64,000 nucleotides of DNA from Streptomyces piniterrae. GTDB taxonomy: Bacteria > Actinomycetota > Actinomycetes > Streptomycetales > Streptomycetaceae. The notes beneath the pieces are model-generated. The model saw nothing but the letters and a program-made list of their open reading frames with translations, did not search any database and was not told the DNA's origin. Below are positions 36,133 to 44,510 of the stretch, in pieces; positions within the stretch are counted from its first letter, which is position 1, and each line of letters starts with the position of its first letter. The stretch covers positions 620,001 through 684,000 of the forward strand of contig NZ_SUMB01000002.1 of assembly GCF_005048155.1 (NCBI RefSeq), in the 5' to 3' direction. Both the position numbers and the translations under genes were made by a program.

Positions 36133-36161
36133 GCACTTAGGCACTTAGGTACTTAGGCACT
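36132..36161 (+). repeat. 9-base tandem repeat (AGGCACTT-type)
   Basis: The unit TTAGGCACT occurs about three and a half times, one copy reading TTAGGTACT, directly after the stop of the frameshifted gene. Confidence 0.75.
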
Positions 36162-36256
36162 TGTCGGTTGCCCGTCGGCGGGACGGGCGGTGCCCACCGG
36201 GGCTGGGGTGGGGACGCACCCCAGCCGGCATTCCTCCCTCACACGCCGCTGCTCGT

Positions 36257-36673
36257 TCAGGTCTGCTGTTCGCTGATGTTGACCAGCCAGGTGATGCCGA
36301 AGCGGTCCGTACACATGCCGAAGACGTCGCCCCACATCTGCTTGTCCAGCGGGACCGAGACCGTGCCGTCGCCGGAGAGCTTGTTCCAGTAGCCGCGCAG
36401 TTCGTCGGCGTCGTCCCCGCTCAGGCTGACGGAGATGTTGTTCCCGGGCTTGTGCTCCATCCCTGGCGGGACGTCGGCGCCCATGAGGGTGAATCCGCTG
36501 TCGGTTTCGAGCATGCTGTGCATGATCTTGTCGGCGGCGTCTCCGGCCTCCTTCCCGCCGAAGTCACCGTAGGTGTGCACGCTCAGGGTGCCGCCGAAGA
36601 TCCCCTTGTAGAACTCCATCGCCTGCCGTGCACTGCCGTCGAAGCTGATGTACGGGTTGAGCCGAGAAGGCAT
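36257..36673 (-). CDS. VOC-family (PhnB-like) protein
   Basis: The product is 138 residues of the PhnB-like 3-demethylubiquinone-9 3-methyltransferase/glyoxalase fold: LNPYISFDGSARQAMEFY at the start, LMGADVPPGM in the middle and DRFGITWLVNI at the end. No full metal triad is obvious, as in many PhnB-like members, and the function is unknown. It is probably monocistronic; the start ATG 36673 follows GGGGAA. Confidence 0.85.
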   Translation of the reverse strand: MPSRLNPYISFDGSARQAMEFYKGIFGGTLSVHTYGDFGGKEAGDAADKIMHSMLETDSGFTLMGADVPPGMEHKPGNNISVSLSGDDADELRGYWNKLSGDGTVSVPLDKQMWGDVFGMCTDRFGITWLVNISEQQT

Positions 36674-36788
36674 GAAAGTTCCCCTTCATGGTGAGATGCC
36701 GTTTTCTGGCACATTAGGCGATGCGCTGCCGGTGACCGGGGCGACTCCCCGGCAGTCGGACGCCGTGCACCGCGGACCACCGCGCCCG

Positions 36789-39548
36789 TCAGGCGCGCCG
36801 CGCGTAGGCGCGTACGTCCGCGTCCGAGTCGTCGGTGACCGCGGCGAGCGCCTCGGCGACGGAGGGATCCGTGTGCGCGTGGGGGAGGAGGGAGAGTACG
36901 GCCGCCCTGCGGACGTCGGCGTGGGGATCGGACAGGGCGCGCCGCAGGGCGGGTACGGCGCGTTCCGGCGCGGCCGCCGAAAGGGCGGTGGCGGCGGCTT
37001 TGCGGACTTGCCAGAGCGGGTCGCCGAGGCCGTCGACGGCAACGTCGTCGTACGGGCGCGGGCAGCCGGCCGGGGCGAGGGCGGCCAGGGCGGCGGCCCG
37101 TACCAGCGGGTCCGAGTCGGCGAGCAGTGGCGCGAGTGCCGAAGCAGCGCCCACCGAGCCGAGGGCCTCGGCGACCGCCACCCGTACCTCGCGTGCCGGG
37201 TCGCCGATGGCGTGCTCCAGGGCGTCGGCGGCCCCGATCGAGGTGAGCGCCCGCACCGCCTGCAGCCGCACCGCCGTGTCGGGGTCGTCCAGCGCCGGGC
37301 CGTAGCTCTCGGCCCCGCCCAGGCGCAGCACCCGCAGCACCTCCAGGGCGACCGCGCGGGACAACGGGTCCGGCAGGGTGAGGCCGGACAGCAGCGGGGT
37401 GCGCAGGGCCTCGCCGGCGGGCAGCACCTCCACCAACTCCCGCAGTGACGCGGCGGCGGAGGCCCGTACGGAGCTGTCGTCGTCGGCGAGGAGCCCGGCC
37501 AGTGCGGGACCGGCGCCCGGTGGTGCGCTCTCGGTCAGCGCGGCGATGGCGGCGCGGCGGACCGAGGGGTCGGGATCGGCGAGGTAGGGGTGCAGCGTGT
37601 CGAGACGGGGTTGTTCCTCGGCGAGAGCGAGGACTTGGAGGAGGCGGGGTGAGGCGTCGGCACCCGCCGACGGTGTCGCAGCCGAGGGGTCCGCGTTCCC
37701 GGTCGCTTCGGTCGCTTCGGTCGTTTCGGACGCCCCGGAGGCTGCCGCCGGAGCCGGTTCCGTGCCGCCCGCCGTGGCCACCTGCTCGGGTGCCACCTCG
37801 CCGATCAGCTGCGACGGGCCGCCGCGCGGGTCGAACCCCTCGACCGGCACCAGATAGGGCGCCACCGGTCGCTGTGTGAACTCCATTGCCCCGGAAGGCG
37901 ACTTGCGCAGATCGAGGTGGTGCAGCCAGCGGGCGTCGTCCCGGTCCGGGTGGTCGGTGCGCTCGTGGTACAGCCCCCAGCGGGACTCCGTACGGGCGAG
38001 GGAGGCGCGGGCGGCCATCTCCGCGCAGTCGCGGATGAAGGTCACCTCGGCGCAGCGCATCAGCTCGTGCGGGGTATGGGCCCCCATGCCCGCGATCTCC
38101 CGCTCCATCCGTGTGAAGGCCTCGACGGCGAGGGACAGCCGGGCGCCGCTCTTGGGCGGGGCGACGTAGTCGTTGACGAAGCGCCGCAGCTTGTACTCGA
38201 CCTGCGGCTGGGGCGGCCCGTCGGGATTGCGGAGGGGACGGTAGATGAGTTCGTGGGCCTCGGCCAGCTGGTCCTGCGGGAGTTCGCCCGTGTAGCGCTC
38301 AAGGGTGGCGGCGTCCGCGCCCGCCAGGTCGCCGAAGACGAAGGCGCCGATCATGTAGTTGTGCGGTACGCAGGCCAGATCGCCCGCCGCGTACAGCCCC
38401 GGCACGGTCGTACGCGCCTGGTCGTCGACTCTCACGCCCGATGCCGAGTGGCCGCCGCACAGGCCGATTTCGGAGATGTGCATCTCCACGTCGTGGGTGC
38501 GGTAGTCGTGCCCGCGGCCCGTATGGAAGGTGCCGCGGGTGGGGCGTTCGGTGGTGTGCAGGATCGACTCCAGCGCGGAGACGGTCTCCTCGGGCAGGTG
38601 GCTGACCTTCAGGTAGACCGGGCCGCGTTCGGAGGCGGTTTCGGCCGCGAACTCGGCCATCATCTGGCCCGACCAGTAGTCGGAGTCGACGAACCGCTCA
38701 CCGAGCCGGTTGACCTGGTAGCCGCCGAAGGGGTTGGCGACATAGGCGCAGGCCGGGCCGTTGTAGTCCTTGATGAGCGGGTTGATCTGGAAACACTCGA
38801 TGCCGGTCAGTTCCGCGCCCGCGTGGTAGGCCATCGCATAGCCGTCACCGGCGTTGGTGGGGTTCTCGTAGGTGCCGTAGAGATAGCCGCTGGCGGGCAG
38901 GCCGAGCCGGCCGCAGGGCCCGGTCGCCAGAATCACCGCCCCGGCCCGCACGGTGACGAAGCGGCCGGTGCGGGTGTGGAAGCCGGCCGCACCCACCGCC
39001 CGCCCTCCGGAGGTGAGTACCCGGACCGGCATCACCCGGTTCTCGATCCTGATCCGCTCCCGCATCTCCCGCCGCCGCAGCTGCCGGTAGAGCACCTTCT
39101 TGACGTCCTTGCCCTCCGGCATGGGCAGCACATACGAGCCGGAGCGGTGGACCTGGCGGACCGCGTACTCGCCGTACTCGTCCTTCTCGAACTTCACGCC
39201 GTACGACTCAAGTCGCCGCACCATGTCATGACCGCGGGTCGCGGTCTGGCGGACGGTGGACTGGTCGACGATGCCGTCGTTGGCACGGGTGATCTCGGCG
39301 ACATAGTCGTCGGGCTCGGCGCGGCCGGGGATGACCGCGTTGTTGACGCCGTCCATGCCCATCGCGAGTGCGCCGGAGTGGCGAACGTGGGCCTTCTCCA
39401 GGAGGAGGACGTTCGCGCCGTGCTCGGCGGCGGTCAGCGCGGCCATGGTGCCTGCGGTGCCGCCGCCGATGACGAGGACGTCGCAGCTGATCTCCTCGGC
39501 GTCGGTGAGCGCGGGGATCTCCAGGGGCGTGTTCACGGGGGTGGTCAC
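36789..39548 (-). CDS. AprA/fumarate-reductase-like flavoprotein fused to C-terminal HEAT repeats
   Basis: The product is 919 residues. The N-terminal FAD domain starts with SCDVLVIGGGTAGTMAAL (about residues 18-35), followed by ALAMGMDGVNNAV. The C-terminal FAD motif TTVPGLYAAGDLACVPHNYMIGAF and the GHDYRTHDVEMH segment are reminiscent of adenylylsulfate-reductase alpha subunits. A Pro/Ala/Glu-rich linker at about 610-655 leads to about eight HEAT/PBS-lyase repeats (DPDPSVRRAAIAAL, DPAREVRVAVAEALGSVGAA) to the end. The partner is probably the small ferredoxin gene of the same operon. Plausible role: an oxidoreductase in organosulfur or related anion use. GTG 39548 follows GAAAGG; the longer open frame reaching 40172 is a shadow over the ATPase gene. 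Confidence 0.85.
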   Translation of the reverse strand: MTTPVNTPLEIPALTDAEEISCDVLVIGGGTAGTMAALTAAEHGANVLLLEKAHVRHSGALAMGMDGVNNAVIPGRAEPDDYVAEITRANDGIVDQSTVRQTATRGHDMVRRLESYGVKFEKDEYGEYAVRQVHRSGSYVLPMPEGKDVKKVLYRQLRRREMRERIRIENRVMPVRVLTSGGRAVGAAGFHTRTGRFVTVRAGAVILATGPCGRLGLPASGYLYGTYENPTNAGDGYAMAYHAGAELTGIECFQINPLIKDYNGPACAYVANPFGGYQVNRLGERFVDSDYWSGQMMAEFAAETASERGPVYLKVSHLPEETVSALESILHTTERPTRGTFHTGRGHDYRTHDVEMHISEIGLCGGHSASGVRVDDQARTTVPGLYAAGDLACVPHNYMIGAFVFGDLAGADAATLERYTGELPQDQLAEAHELIYRPLRNPDGPPQPQVEYKLRRFVNDYVAPPKSGARLSLAVEAFTRMEREIAGMGAHTPHELMRCAEVTFIRDCAEMAARASLARTESRWGLYHERTDHPDRDDARWLHHLDLRKSPSGAMEFTQRPVAPYLVPVEGFDPRGGPSQLIGEVAPEQVATAGGTEPAPAAASGASETTEATEATGNADPSAATPSAGADASPRLLQVLALAEEQPRLDTLHPYLADPDPSVRRAAIAALTESAPPGAGPALAGLLADDDSSVRASAAASLRELVEVLPAGEALRTPLLSGLTLPDPLSRAVALEVLRVLRLGGAESYGPALDDPDTAVRLQAVRALTSIGAADALEHAIGDPAREVRVAVAEALGSVGAASALAPLLADSDPLVRAAALAALAPAGCPRPYDDVAVDGLGDPLWQVRKAAATALSAAAPERAVPALRRALSDPHADVRRAAVLSLLPHAHTDPSVAEALAAVTDDSDADVRAYARRA

Positions 39549-39559
39549 CGGGGGGCCTT

Positions 39560-40366
39560 TCAGGTGCCGAGCGAGATGAGGACGTCGCGGCGCAGTGCCA
39601 CGCGCGCGGGATCGTCGTGCGCCGTACGGTCGTGCGGGCGCGGCACGTTGCGTACGGCGGTCAGACGGCCGTTGCCGAGGAGGGCCACACGGTCGCCGAG
39701 GAAGAGGGCCTCGTCCACGTCGTGGGTGACGAAGACGACGGTCGCGCCGGTGCCGCGCAGCACCTCCACCAGCAGGTCCTGCATGCCGGCGCGGGTCTGG
39801 GCGTCGAGGGCGCCGAAGGGTTCGTCCATGAGGACGGCGCGGGGCGCTCCCGCCAACGCGCGGGCCAGCTGGGCGCGTTGGCGCTGTCCGCCGGAAACGC
39901 GGTGCGGCAGGTGCCGGGAGTGGTCGGCGAGGCCGACGCGCGCCAGCCAGGATTCCGCCTGCCGCCTGCGCTCCGCACCTCGCAACCCCTTGATGGCGAG
40001 CGGCAGTTCGACGTTCGCGCGCAGGGTACGCCAGGGCAGGAGGGCGTCCTCCTGGAAGATCAGGGCGCGGTCGGCGGCGGGGCCGGTCAGCGGGCGTCCG
40101 TCCTGACCGACTTCTCCGGCGAGGGGGGACAGCAGTCCGGCCAGCGTGCGCAGCAGGGTCGACTTGCCGCATCCCGAGGGGCCTACGACGGTGAGGATCT
40201 CGCCGGGGGCGACATCCAGGTCGACGTCCGCGAGGACCGGGGCGTCGGGCCGGCCGAGGCCGGCGCCGCGGAGGGTGAGCCGCGTGCCGCGTACGGCTGT
40301 CGGCGCCTTGGCCTCCGTACCGGTGGGAGGTGCGCTGGTCACTTCAGTGTCAGACGAGGTGCTCAT
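39560..40366 (-). CDS. ABC transporter ATPase, nitrate/sulfonate/taurine type
   Basis: The product is 268 residues. Walker A is GPSGCGKST at about residues 63-71, the Q-loop region ALIFQEDALLPWRTLRANVEL, signature VSGGQRQRAQLARAL, Walker B AVLMDEPFGALD and the switch His in FVTHDVDEA. The sequence is that of the SsuB/TauB/NrtD branch. It energises the permease whose gene overlaps it by 17 bases, and is followed after 11 bases by the flavoprotein-HEAT gene. Confidence 0.93.
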   Translation of the reverse strand: MSTSSDTEVTSAPPTGTEAKAPTAVRGTRLTLRGAGLGRPDAPVLADVDLDVAPGEILTVVGPSGCGKSTLLRTLAGLLSPLAGEVGQDGRPLTGPAADRALIFQEDALLPWRTLRANVELPLAIKGLRGAERRRQAESWLARVGLADHSRHLPHRVSGGQRQRAQLARALAGAPRAVLMDEPFGALDAQTRAGMQDLLVEVLRGTGATVVFVTHDVDEALFLGDRVALLGNGRLTAVRNVPRPHDRTAHDDPARVALRRDVLISLGT

Positions 40367-41288
40367 CGCGCGCCTCCTCGGTCGACGGGGCGGTCTCGGT
40401 CTTCGTGGGTGCGGAGGTCCGGGCCGCCGGGGCGGCCGCCCGGAGCGGTCCGGGCCTGCCGGCGGGGACGTAAGACGTGCGCGGCAGCCAGCGTGTGAGG
40501 CGGCGGCCTAGGAGTTCCACGGCCGTGGAGGTGATCCAGCCGAGCACGCCGATCGTGACCATGCCGACGAACACGCCCGCGTAGTTGACGACGGTGTAGT
40601 CCTGCCAGGTGCGGTAGCCGACGCCGTACTGCCCGGAGATCATCTCGGCGGAGATCACACAGATCCACGAGACGCCGATGCCGACCGACAGGCCGCCGAA
40701 GATGCCGGGCAGTGCGCCCGGCAGGACGACCGAGCCGAGGATCCGCCACCGGCCGCCGCCCATCGTCAGCACCGCCTCCTCCCATACGGGGGTCAGGGCG
40801 CGGACCGCGTGCCGGGTGGAGACCAGGACGGGGAAGAAGGCGGCCGTGCAGGTGATGAAGACGATGCCCTGTTCGTTGGAGGGGAAGAGCAGGATCGCGA
40901 CCGGGACGAGGGCGATCGCCGGGATCGGGCGGATCACCTCCAGGACCGGGCCGAGCAGGTCCTCGGCGAGGCGGGAGCGCGCCACGAGCACGCCCGTCGC
41001 CACGCCGAGCACGGCGGCGAGGAGGAAGCCGGTGAGGATGCGGGTGAGGCTGTCGGTGAGGTCCGTCCAGTAGTCGGGGCCGGACAGCCGGTCGGCGAAG
41101 GCGCGCGCCACGTCGGCGACCGTCGGGAACTGCGAGAAGCGCAGCCACAGGTCGACTTTCAGGCCGGCCAGCAGCTGCCAGGCGCCGAGGGCCGCCGCCA
41201 GCGAGGCGAGCCGCAGGGCGAACCGGCCCGCGCGCCGCGGATAGCGGAGCGCGAACCTGCCCTTGCGTTGCGGTTGCTGCTGGGTCAC
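40350..41288 (-). CDS. ABC transporter permease, sulfonate/nitrate type
   Basis: The product is 312 residues with about six membrane helices of the BPD_transp_1 fold. The EAA loop is WEEAVLTMGGGRWRILGSVVLPGALPGIF, typical of SsuC/TauC (conserved G after EAA-like). The start is GTG 41288, overlapping the binding-protein stop by four bases. The last 17 bases overlap the ATPase start, so all three components are translationally coupled. The C-terminal tail is rich in Pro/Thr/Glu. Confidence 0.92.
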   Translation of the reverse strand: MTQQQPQRKGRFALRYPRRAGRFALRLASLAAALGAWQLLAGLKVDLWLRFSQFPTVADVARAFADRLSGPDYWTDLTDSLTRILTGFLLAAVLGVATGVLVARSRLAEDLLGPVLEVIRPIPAIALVPVAILLFPSNEQGIVFITCTAAFFPVLVSTRHAVRALTPVWEEAVLTMGGGRWRILGSVVLPGALPGIFGGLSVGIGVSWICVISAEMISGQYGVGYRTWQDYTVVNYAGVFVGMVTIGVLGWITSTAVELLGRRLTRWLPRTSYVPAGRPGPLRAAAPAARTSAPTKTETAPSTEEARDEHLV

Positions 41289-42652
41289 GACGCCTGCTCC
41301 AGCGCGTCGGCATAGGTGATGACGCGGGCGCCTCCGTGTGCGGCGACGTACTTCTTCGCGGTCGCCGGCGCGACGAAGGGGAGGAGCCGGTCGCCGTCGG
41401 CCACCCAGACCGCCTTGTCGGCGAACCACAGGGTGCCGGTGGTGGCGTCGGGGACGTAGGCCGCGCGGATGCCGTCCTTGTGCTTGTCCACGTAACTCAG
41501 CAACTCGGCGGGCGACTTGAAGGAGGTCGTCTTCTCGGCGCCCTTGGGCCACACCTCGCTCGCCGCCGCCGGAGGCGTCGTGTTGAGGCGCTTGGTGTAG
41601 CTCGTGCCGAGGGCCTTCTTGACGTACTGGTCGTCTACGAAGGAGTCCACGTCGATGTCGCTGGTCAGCTTGGCCGACTTCAGGACCGAGACGTCCTTCA
41701 TGAGCGCGGAGACGAGTTGCGGCTTGACCGCCGGGCCGAAGGTGGAGATGCCGTGGGCGCCGTTGTAGAGGTAGACGACCTCGGCGGGCAGGCCGGTGGC
41801 CTTGGCGACCTTCTCGGCGGCGGCGACCGGGTGGTCGTTGAGGTAGTCGGTGGCCTCGGCCTGGGCCTTGAGGAAGGCATTCAGGACGACGGGCCGCTGC
41901 TTGGCGAAGTCCTCGCGGGCGGTGACGCCGTGGAAGGTGGGGAGGTTCAGCTGGGCGCCGTCGTAGATGGCCTTCGCCTTGCCCTGGAAGGTGAGCAGGC
42001 CCGGCCAGGCGACGAACTGGGACAGGGCGTCCGCACTGCCCGCCGACAGGGCCGAAGCACCCACCGCGGGCTGCTGGTTGAGCTTCTCGATGCCCTTGTC
42101 GGGGTCGATGCCGGCGCGCTGCAGGGCCCGTACGAGAGTGCCGTCGGCGGCGGAGCCGACGCTCGTGGAGACCTTCTTGCCCTTCAGGTCGGTGAGGGAC
42201 GCCAGCTTCGAGTCCGGGGAGGTGACGATCGTGTTGAGACCGCCGCGGAGGTTGTAGCCGGTGACCGAGACCAGGTGGGTCGGCCTGCCGAGCTGCTTGC
42301 CCCGGGCCGCGTTGATCAGCAGCGGAAAGTCGCCCATCGAGCCGATGTCGACCTTTCCTGCGGTCATCTGGGCGGTGATGGGTGCACCGGTGGCGTAGTC
42401 CTGCCACTTCACGTCGTACGTCCGCCCCTCCCGCTTGCCGAGCGCCCGCAGTTCGCGCTCGAAATAGCCGAGGGAGCGCAGCAGGGTCCCGGCGGTGGTG
42501 GTGTTGATGGTCTTGGACTGATAGCCGATGGTGACGGTGACGTGGTTGCCGTCACTCCCCTCGGCACTGCCGCCGCAGCCCGTCAGGGCCAGGGGGAGGA
42601 GCACCGCGGCGGCTGCGGCCGGGACGGTCGTACTGGTTGTGCGTGATCGCAT
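41285..42652 (-). CDS. Substrate-binding lipoprotein of sulfonate/nitrate-type ABC transporter
   Basis: The product is 455 residues. The lipoprotein signal ends ALTGC (C26). The mature part is an SsuA/TauA/NMT1-like type II periplasmic-binding fold: VTVTIGYQSKTINT, YDVKWQDYATGAPITAQMTAGKVDIGSMGDFP and TDLKGKKVSTSVGSAADG. It is longer than typical SsuA (about 320), with extra C-terminal length to a KYVAAHGGARVITYADALEQ end. The ligand is probably an organic anion such as a sulfonate or sulfur ester, but the sequence does not settle this. Confidence 0.9.
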   Translation of the reverse strand: MRSRTTSTTVPAAAAAVLLPLALTGCGGSAEGSDGNHVTVTIGYQSKTINTTTAGTLLRSLGYFERELRALGKREGRTYDVKWQDYATGAPITAQMTAGKVDIGSMGDFPLLINAARGKQLGRPTHLVSVTGYNLRGGLNTIVTSPDSKLASLTDLKGKKVSTSVGSAADGTLVRALQRAGIDPDKGIEKLNQQPAVGASALSAGSADALSQFVAWPGLLTFQGKAKAIYDGAQLNLPTFHGVTAREDFAKQRPVVLNAFLKAQAEATDYLNDHPVAAAEKVAKATGLPAEVVYLYNGAHGISTFGPAVKPQLVSALMKDVSVLKSAKLTSDIDVDSFVDDQYVKKALGTSYTKRLNTTPPAAASEVWPKGAEKTTSFKSPAELLSYVDKHKDGIRAAYVPDATTGTLWFADKAVWVADGDRLLPFVAPATAKKYVAAHGGARVITYADALEQAS

Positions 42653-42666
42653 GGCGGAGGGACCTC

Positions 42667-42894
42667 TCAGCGGAGCAAGTAGGGCATGTTGACCGTGACC
42701 GCGCCGGTGGGACAGCGCGCGGCGCACGGCCCGCAGTACCAGCACTCGTCGACGTGCATATACGCCTTGTCGGTGTCGGGGTTGATGGCGAGCGAGTCGA
42801 GCGGGCACATCTCGACGCAGAGCGTGCAGCCGTCGATGCACTTGGACTCGTCGATGGTCACGGGCACATCGGCCCGCTGCGGCACCAGCGCCAT
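42667..42894 (-). CDS. 2[4Fe-4S] ferredoxin, AprB-like
   Basis: The product is 75 residues. Cluster 1 ligands are C19, C23, C26 and C30 (CIDGCTLCVEMCP) and cluster 2 ligands C51, C54, C57 and C61 (CWYCGPCAARCP). The arrangement and the IDESKCIDG start resemble the iron-sulfur part of AprB. It lies 14 bases upstream of the binding-protein gene and three genes upstream of the AprA-like flavoprotein, so the two probably form an electron-transfer pair. Confidence 0.9.
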   Translation of the reverse strand: MALVPQRADVPVTIDESKCIDGCTLCVEMCPLDSLAINPDTDKAYMHVDECWYCGPCAARCPTGAVTVNMPYLLR

Positions 42895-42918
42895 GGCGTA
42901 CTCCTTGGGTCCGAACTG

Positions 42919-42990
42919 GATCAGGCAGATCAGGCAGATCAGGCAGATCGGGCGGGTGAAATGGATCAGGTGGATGAGGCGGATCAGACG
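42919..42990 (-). repeat. 9-base tandem repeat (GATCAGGCA) between GntR and ferredoxin genes
   Basis: Three exact copies of GATCAGGCA (42919-42945) are followed by degenerate copies (GATCGGGCG, GATCAGGTG, GATGAGGCG, GATCAGACG). It occupies most of the 116-base gap between two genes of the same operon and could alter their spacing. Confidence 0.8.
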
Positions 42991-43010
42991 GTTCCGGTGG
43001 TTCCGGCGGT

Positions 43011-43802
43011 TCAGAGGGAGCGGTGCACCAGCCCCTGCATGGTGATGCGGTCACCGCGGAACCGGATGAACTCAAGGTCGACGGGGCGGCCGTCGGCCAG
43101 ATGCGTCAGCCGCTCCAGCATCAGCACCGCCGCACCGCGCGGCGCCTGCAGCACGGCCGCCGAGTGCGCGTCGGCGTTGACCGCCTCCAGGGTGATCTCG
43201 GCGGTGCCGAGCGGCTGCCCGGTGAGCTCCTCCAGCAGCCGGAAGATGTCGGTGTTCTCCAGGTCGGAGCCGAGCAGCCGCACGCCGATGTCCATGGGGA
43301 TGTAGGTGAGGTCCAGCGACAGCGGCAGTCCGCCGAGCCGCCGCAGCCGCTCCACGTACAGCACCTCGCTGCCGTCCGGCACGCCCAGCCGCTCCGCCAC
43401 ACAGCCGGGAGCCACGACCGGACCGACGGTGCGGACCTCGTTGCTGACCCTGCCGTGTTCGTGCAGCGTCTCGGCCAGGCCCTGCAGGCGGTTCAGCGCG
43501 TGCGGGTACTTCTCGGCGACCACCACCGTGCCCACCCCCGGCACCCGCTCCACCAGCCCCTCGGCGCGCAGCAGATCCAACGCCTGGCGGACGGTGTTGC
43601 GGCTGGCCAGGTAGTCGGCGCACAGGGCCGACTCGTGCGGCAGCGCCCCGTCAGGGAACGCGCCGCCCAGCACCTGGTGCCGCAGCAGATCCGCGAGCTG
43701 CCGTGCCTGGTCGGCGCGGAGCCGACGGCGCCGAGCGGCGGCCGCGGTCGGGCTCGTCCGGTCGGCCCCGTGCTGGTTGCGGAGGCGTTGGGTGGAAGGC
43801 AT
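43011..43802 (-). CDS. GntR-family regulator with UTRA ligand domain
   Basis: The product is 263 residues. The winged helix lies at about residues 30-95 (ADQARQLADLLRHQVLGGAF, ALCADYLASRNTVRQALDLLRAEGLVERV). The UTRA domain follows at about 110-255 (LYVERLRRLGGLPLSLDLTYIP, VLMLERLTHLADGRPVDLEFIRFRGD). It is the first gene of the minus-strand ferredoxin/ABC/flavoprotein set and is divergent from the SAM-riboswitch operon. It is the likely local ligand-responsive controller of the transporter. Confidence 0.9.
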   Translation of the reverse strand: MPSTQRLRNQHGADRTSPTAAAARRRRLRADQARQLADLLRHQVLGGAFPDGALPHESALCADYLASRNTVRQALDLLRAEGLVERVPGVGTVVVAEKYPHALNRLQGLAETLHEHGRVSNEVRTVGPVVAPGCVAERLGVPDGSEVLYVERLRRLGGLPLSLDLTYIPMDIGVRLLGSDLENTDIFRLLEELTGQPLGTAEITLEAVNADAHSAAVLQAPRGAAVLMLERLTHLADGRPVDLEFIRFRGDRITMQGLVHRSL

Positions 43803-44025
43803 GGCAGGGACCGTAACCGCGTTTGCCGACCAGATGTGTTGCCAGAGTATTGCGCCATTTCATCTCGCCACGGCGGGGCTGTGACCTGCGTGGATGTGCC
43901 TATCCGAGGGAGATGCGCCACATCGGACGCGCCATCGGCGGCGATTCCGGAACACGCCCCGGCCTTGTCGGCATCCCACCAGGTTCGTCCCGACTCGTTT
44001 TGTCGTCCCACGGGTCGGGCAGGCT

Positions 44026-44056
44026 TTGACAACTATGACCGAGATCTGTCTAACCT
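44026..44056 (+). promoter_or_regulatory. Candidate promoter of the SAM-riboswitch operon
   Basis: TTGACA (44026-44031) and TAACCT (44051-44056) are spaced by 19 bases, directly upstream of the riboswitch, so transcription would start at about 44062. Confidence 0.55.
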
Positions 44057-44063
44057 ACGCGGC

Positions 44064-44160
44064 ATCGGTCATGAGCGTCAGCGACAAGCCCTGGCTTGCT
44101 GACCGGCAACCCTCGCGCCGCGGTGGGGTGCCCCAGGTGACGACCGGACCGGAAGATTTC
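44064..44160 (+). ncRNA. S-adenosylmethionine riboswitch, SAM-IV-like
   Basis: The segment contains the conserved string of the SAM-I/SAM-IV core: GGTCATGAGCGTCAGCGAC, then AAGCCCTGGCTTGCTGACC, CGGCAACCCTCGC, GCGGTGGGGTGCCCCAGGTGA and CGACC closing P1 with GGTC. A GGACCGG tail could form the extra pseudoknot of SAM-IV. Such elements switch off methionine, SAM or sulfur genes when SAM is abundant. It lies between a promoter and a Cys-containing leader ORF, about 350 bases upstream of the ABC permease gene. The part of the GntR-to-riboswitch gap from 43803 shows no other feature. Confidence 0.88.
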
Positions 44161-44205
44161 GGTAAGCGCGAGGCCCCCAGGGGCCGGAACAGTGACGGTG
44201 ACGCA

Positions 44206-44346
44206 ATGTACGCAGCTTTCGGGACAGCCGCATGGCGGCGCCGTGGCTGCCTGCTGCTGTGCGCGAACCGGTCGGTCGATCTGCTCCGCGTCAACAGTGC
44301 GCTGTGTACCGGCAGCTGCACCCGCCGTGCCTTCTGCCAAGGCTGA
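44206..44346 (+). CDS. Cys-containing leader peptide of the sulfur operon
   Basis: The ORF is 46 codons. It contains the SVDLLRVNSALC core, which matches the HVDLLRVxSAxC pattern of actinobacterial leader peptides found before sulfur-assimilation genes, followed by TGSCTRRAFCQG. It has five cysteines in all, two before the core and three from its last residue onward. Such leaders are thought to sense charged Cys-tRNA by ribosome stalling and to control the operon. It lies directly downstream of the SAM riboswitch. The ATG at 44206 has only a weak site; a shorter start is possible. Confidence 0.65.
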   Translation: MYAAFGTAAWRRRGCLLLCANRSVDLLRVNSALCTGSCTRRAFCQG

Positions 44347-44510
44347 CGGTCTTCTGAATCTCTGATGCCACCGCTGTCGCGGTGTGCGTCCTTCGTTCCC
44401 AGCCCCCGTACCGCGTGACCCCGTGCGCATCGTCACGCAGAGCCCTGCCGGCTCTGCGGTGCCGTTGCCGCATCCGTGGTCCGGGGTGTCCGAATTCGCT
44501 GGAGCCCTCC

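Noticed and set aside
39549-40172. N-terminal extension of the flavoprotein-HEAT frame
   Set aside because: It overlaps the ABC ATPase gene and is Arg/Pro-rich; the GTG at 39548 with GAAAGG gives the natural FAD-domain start.
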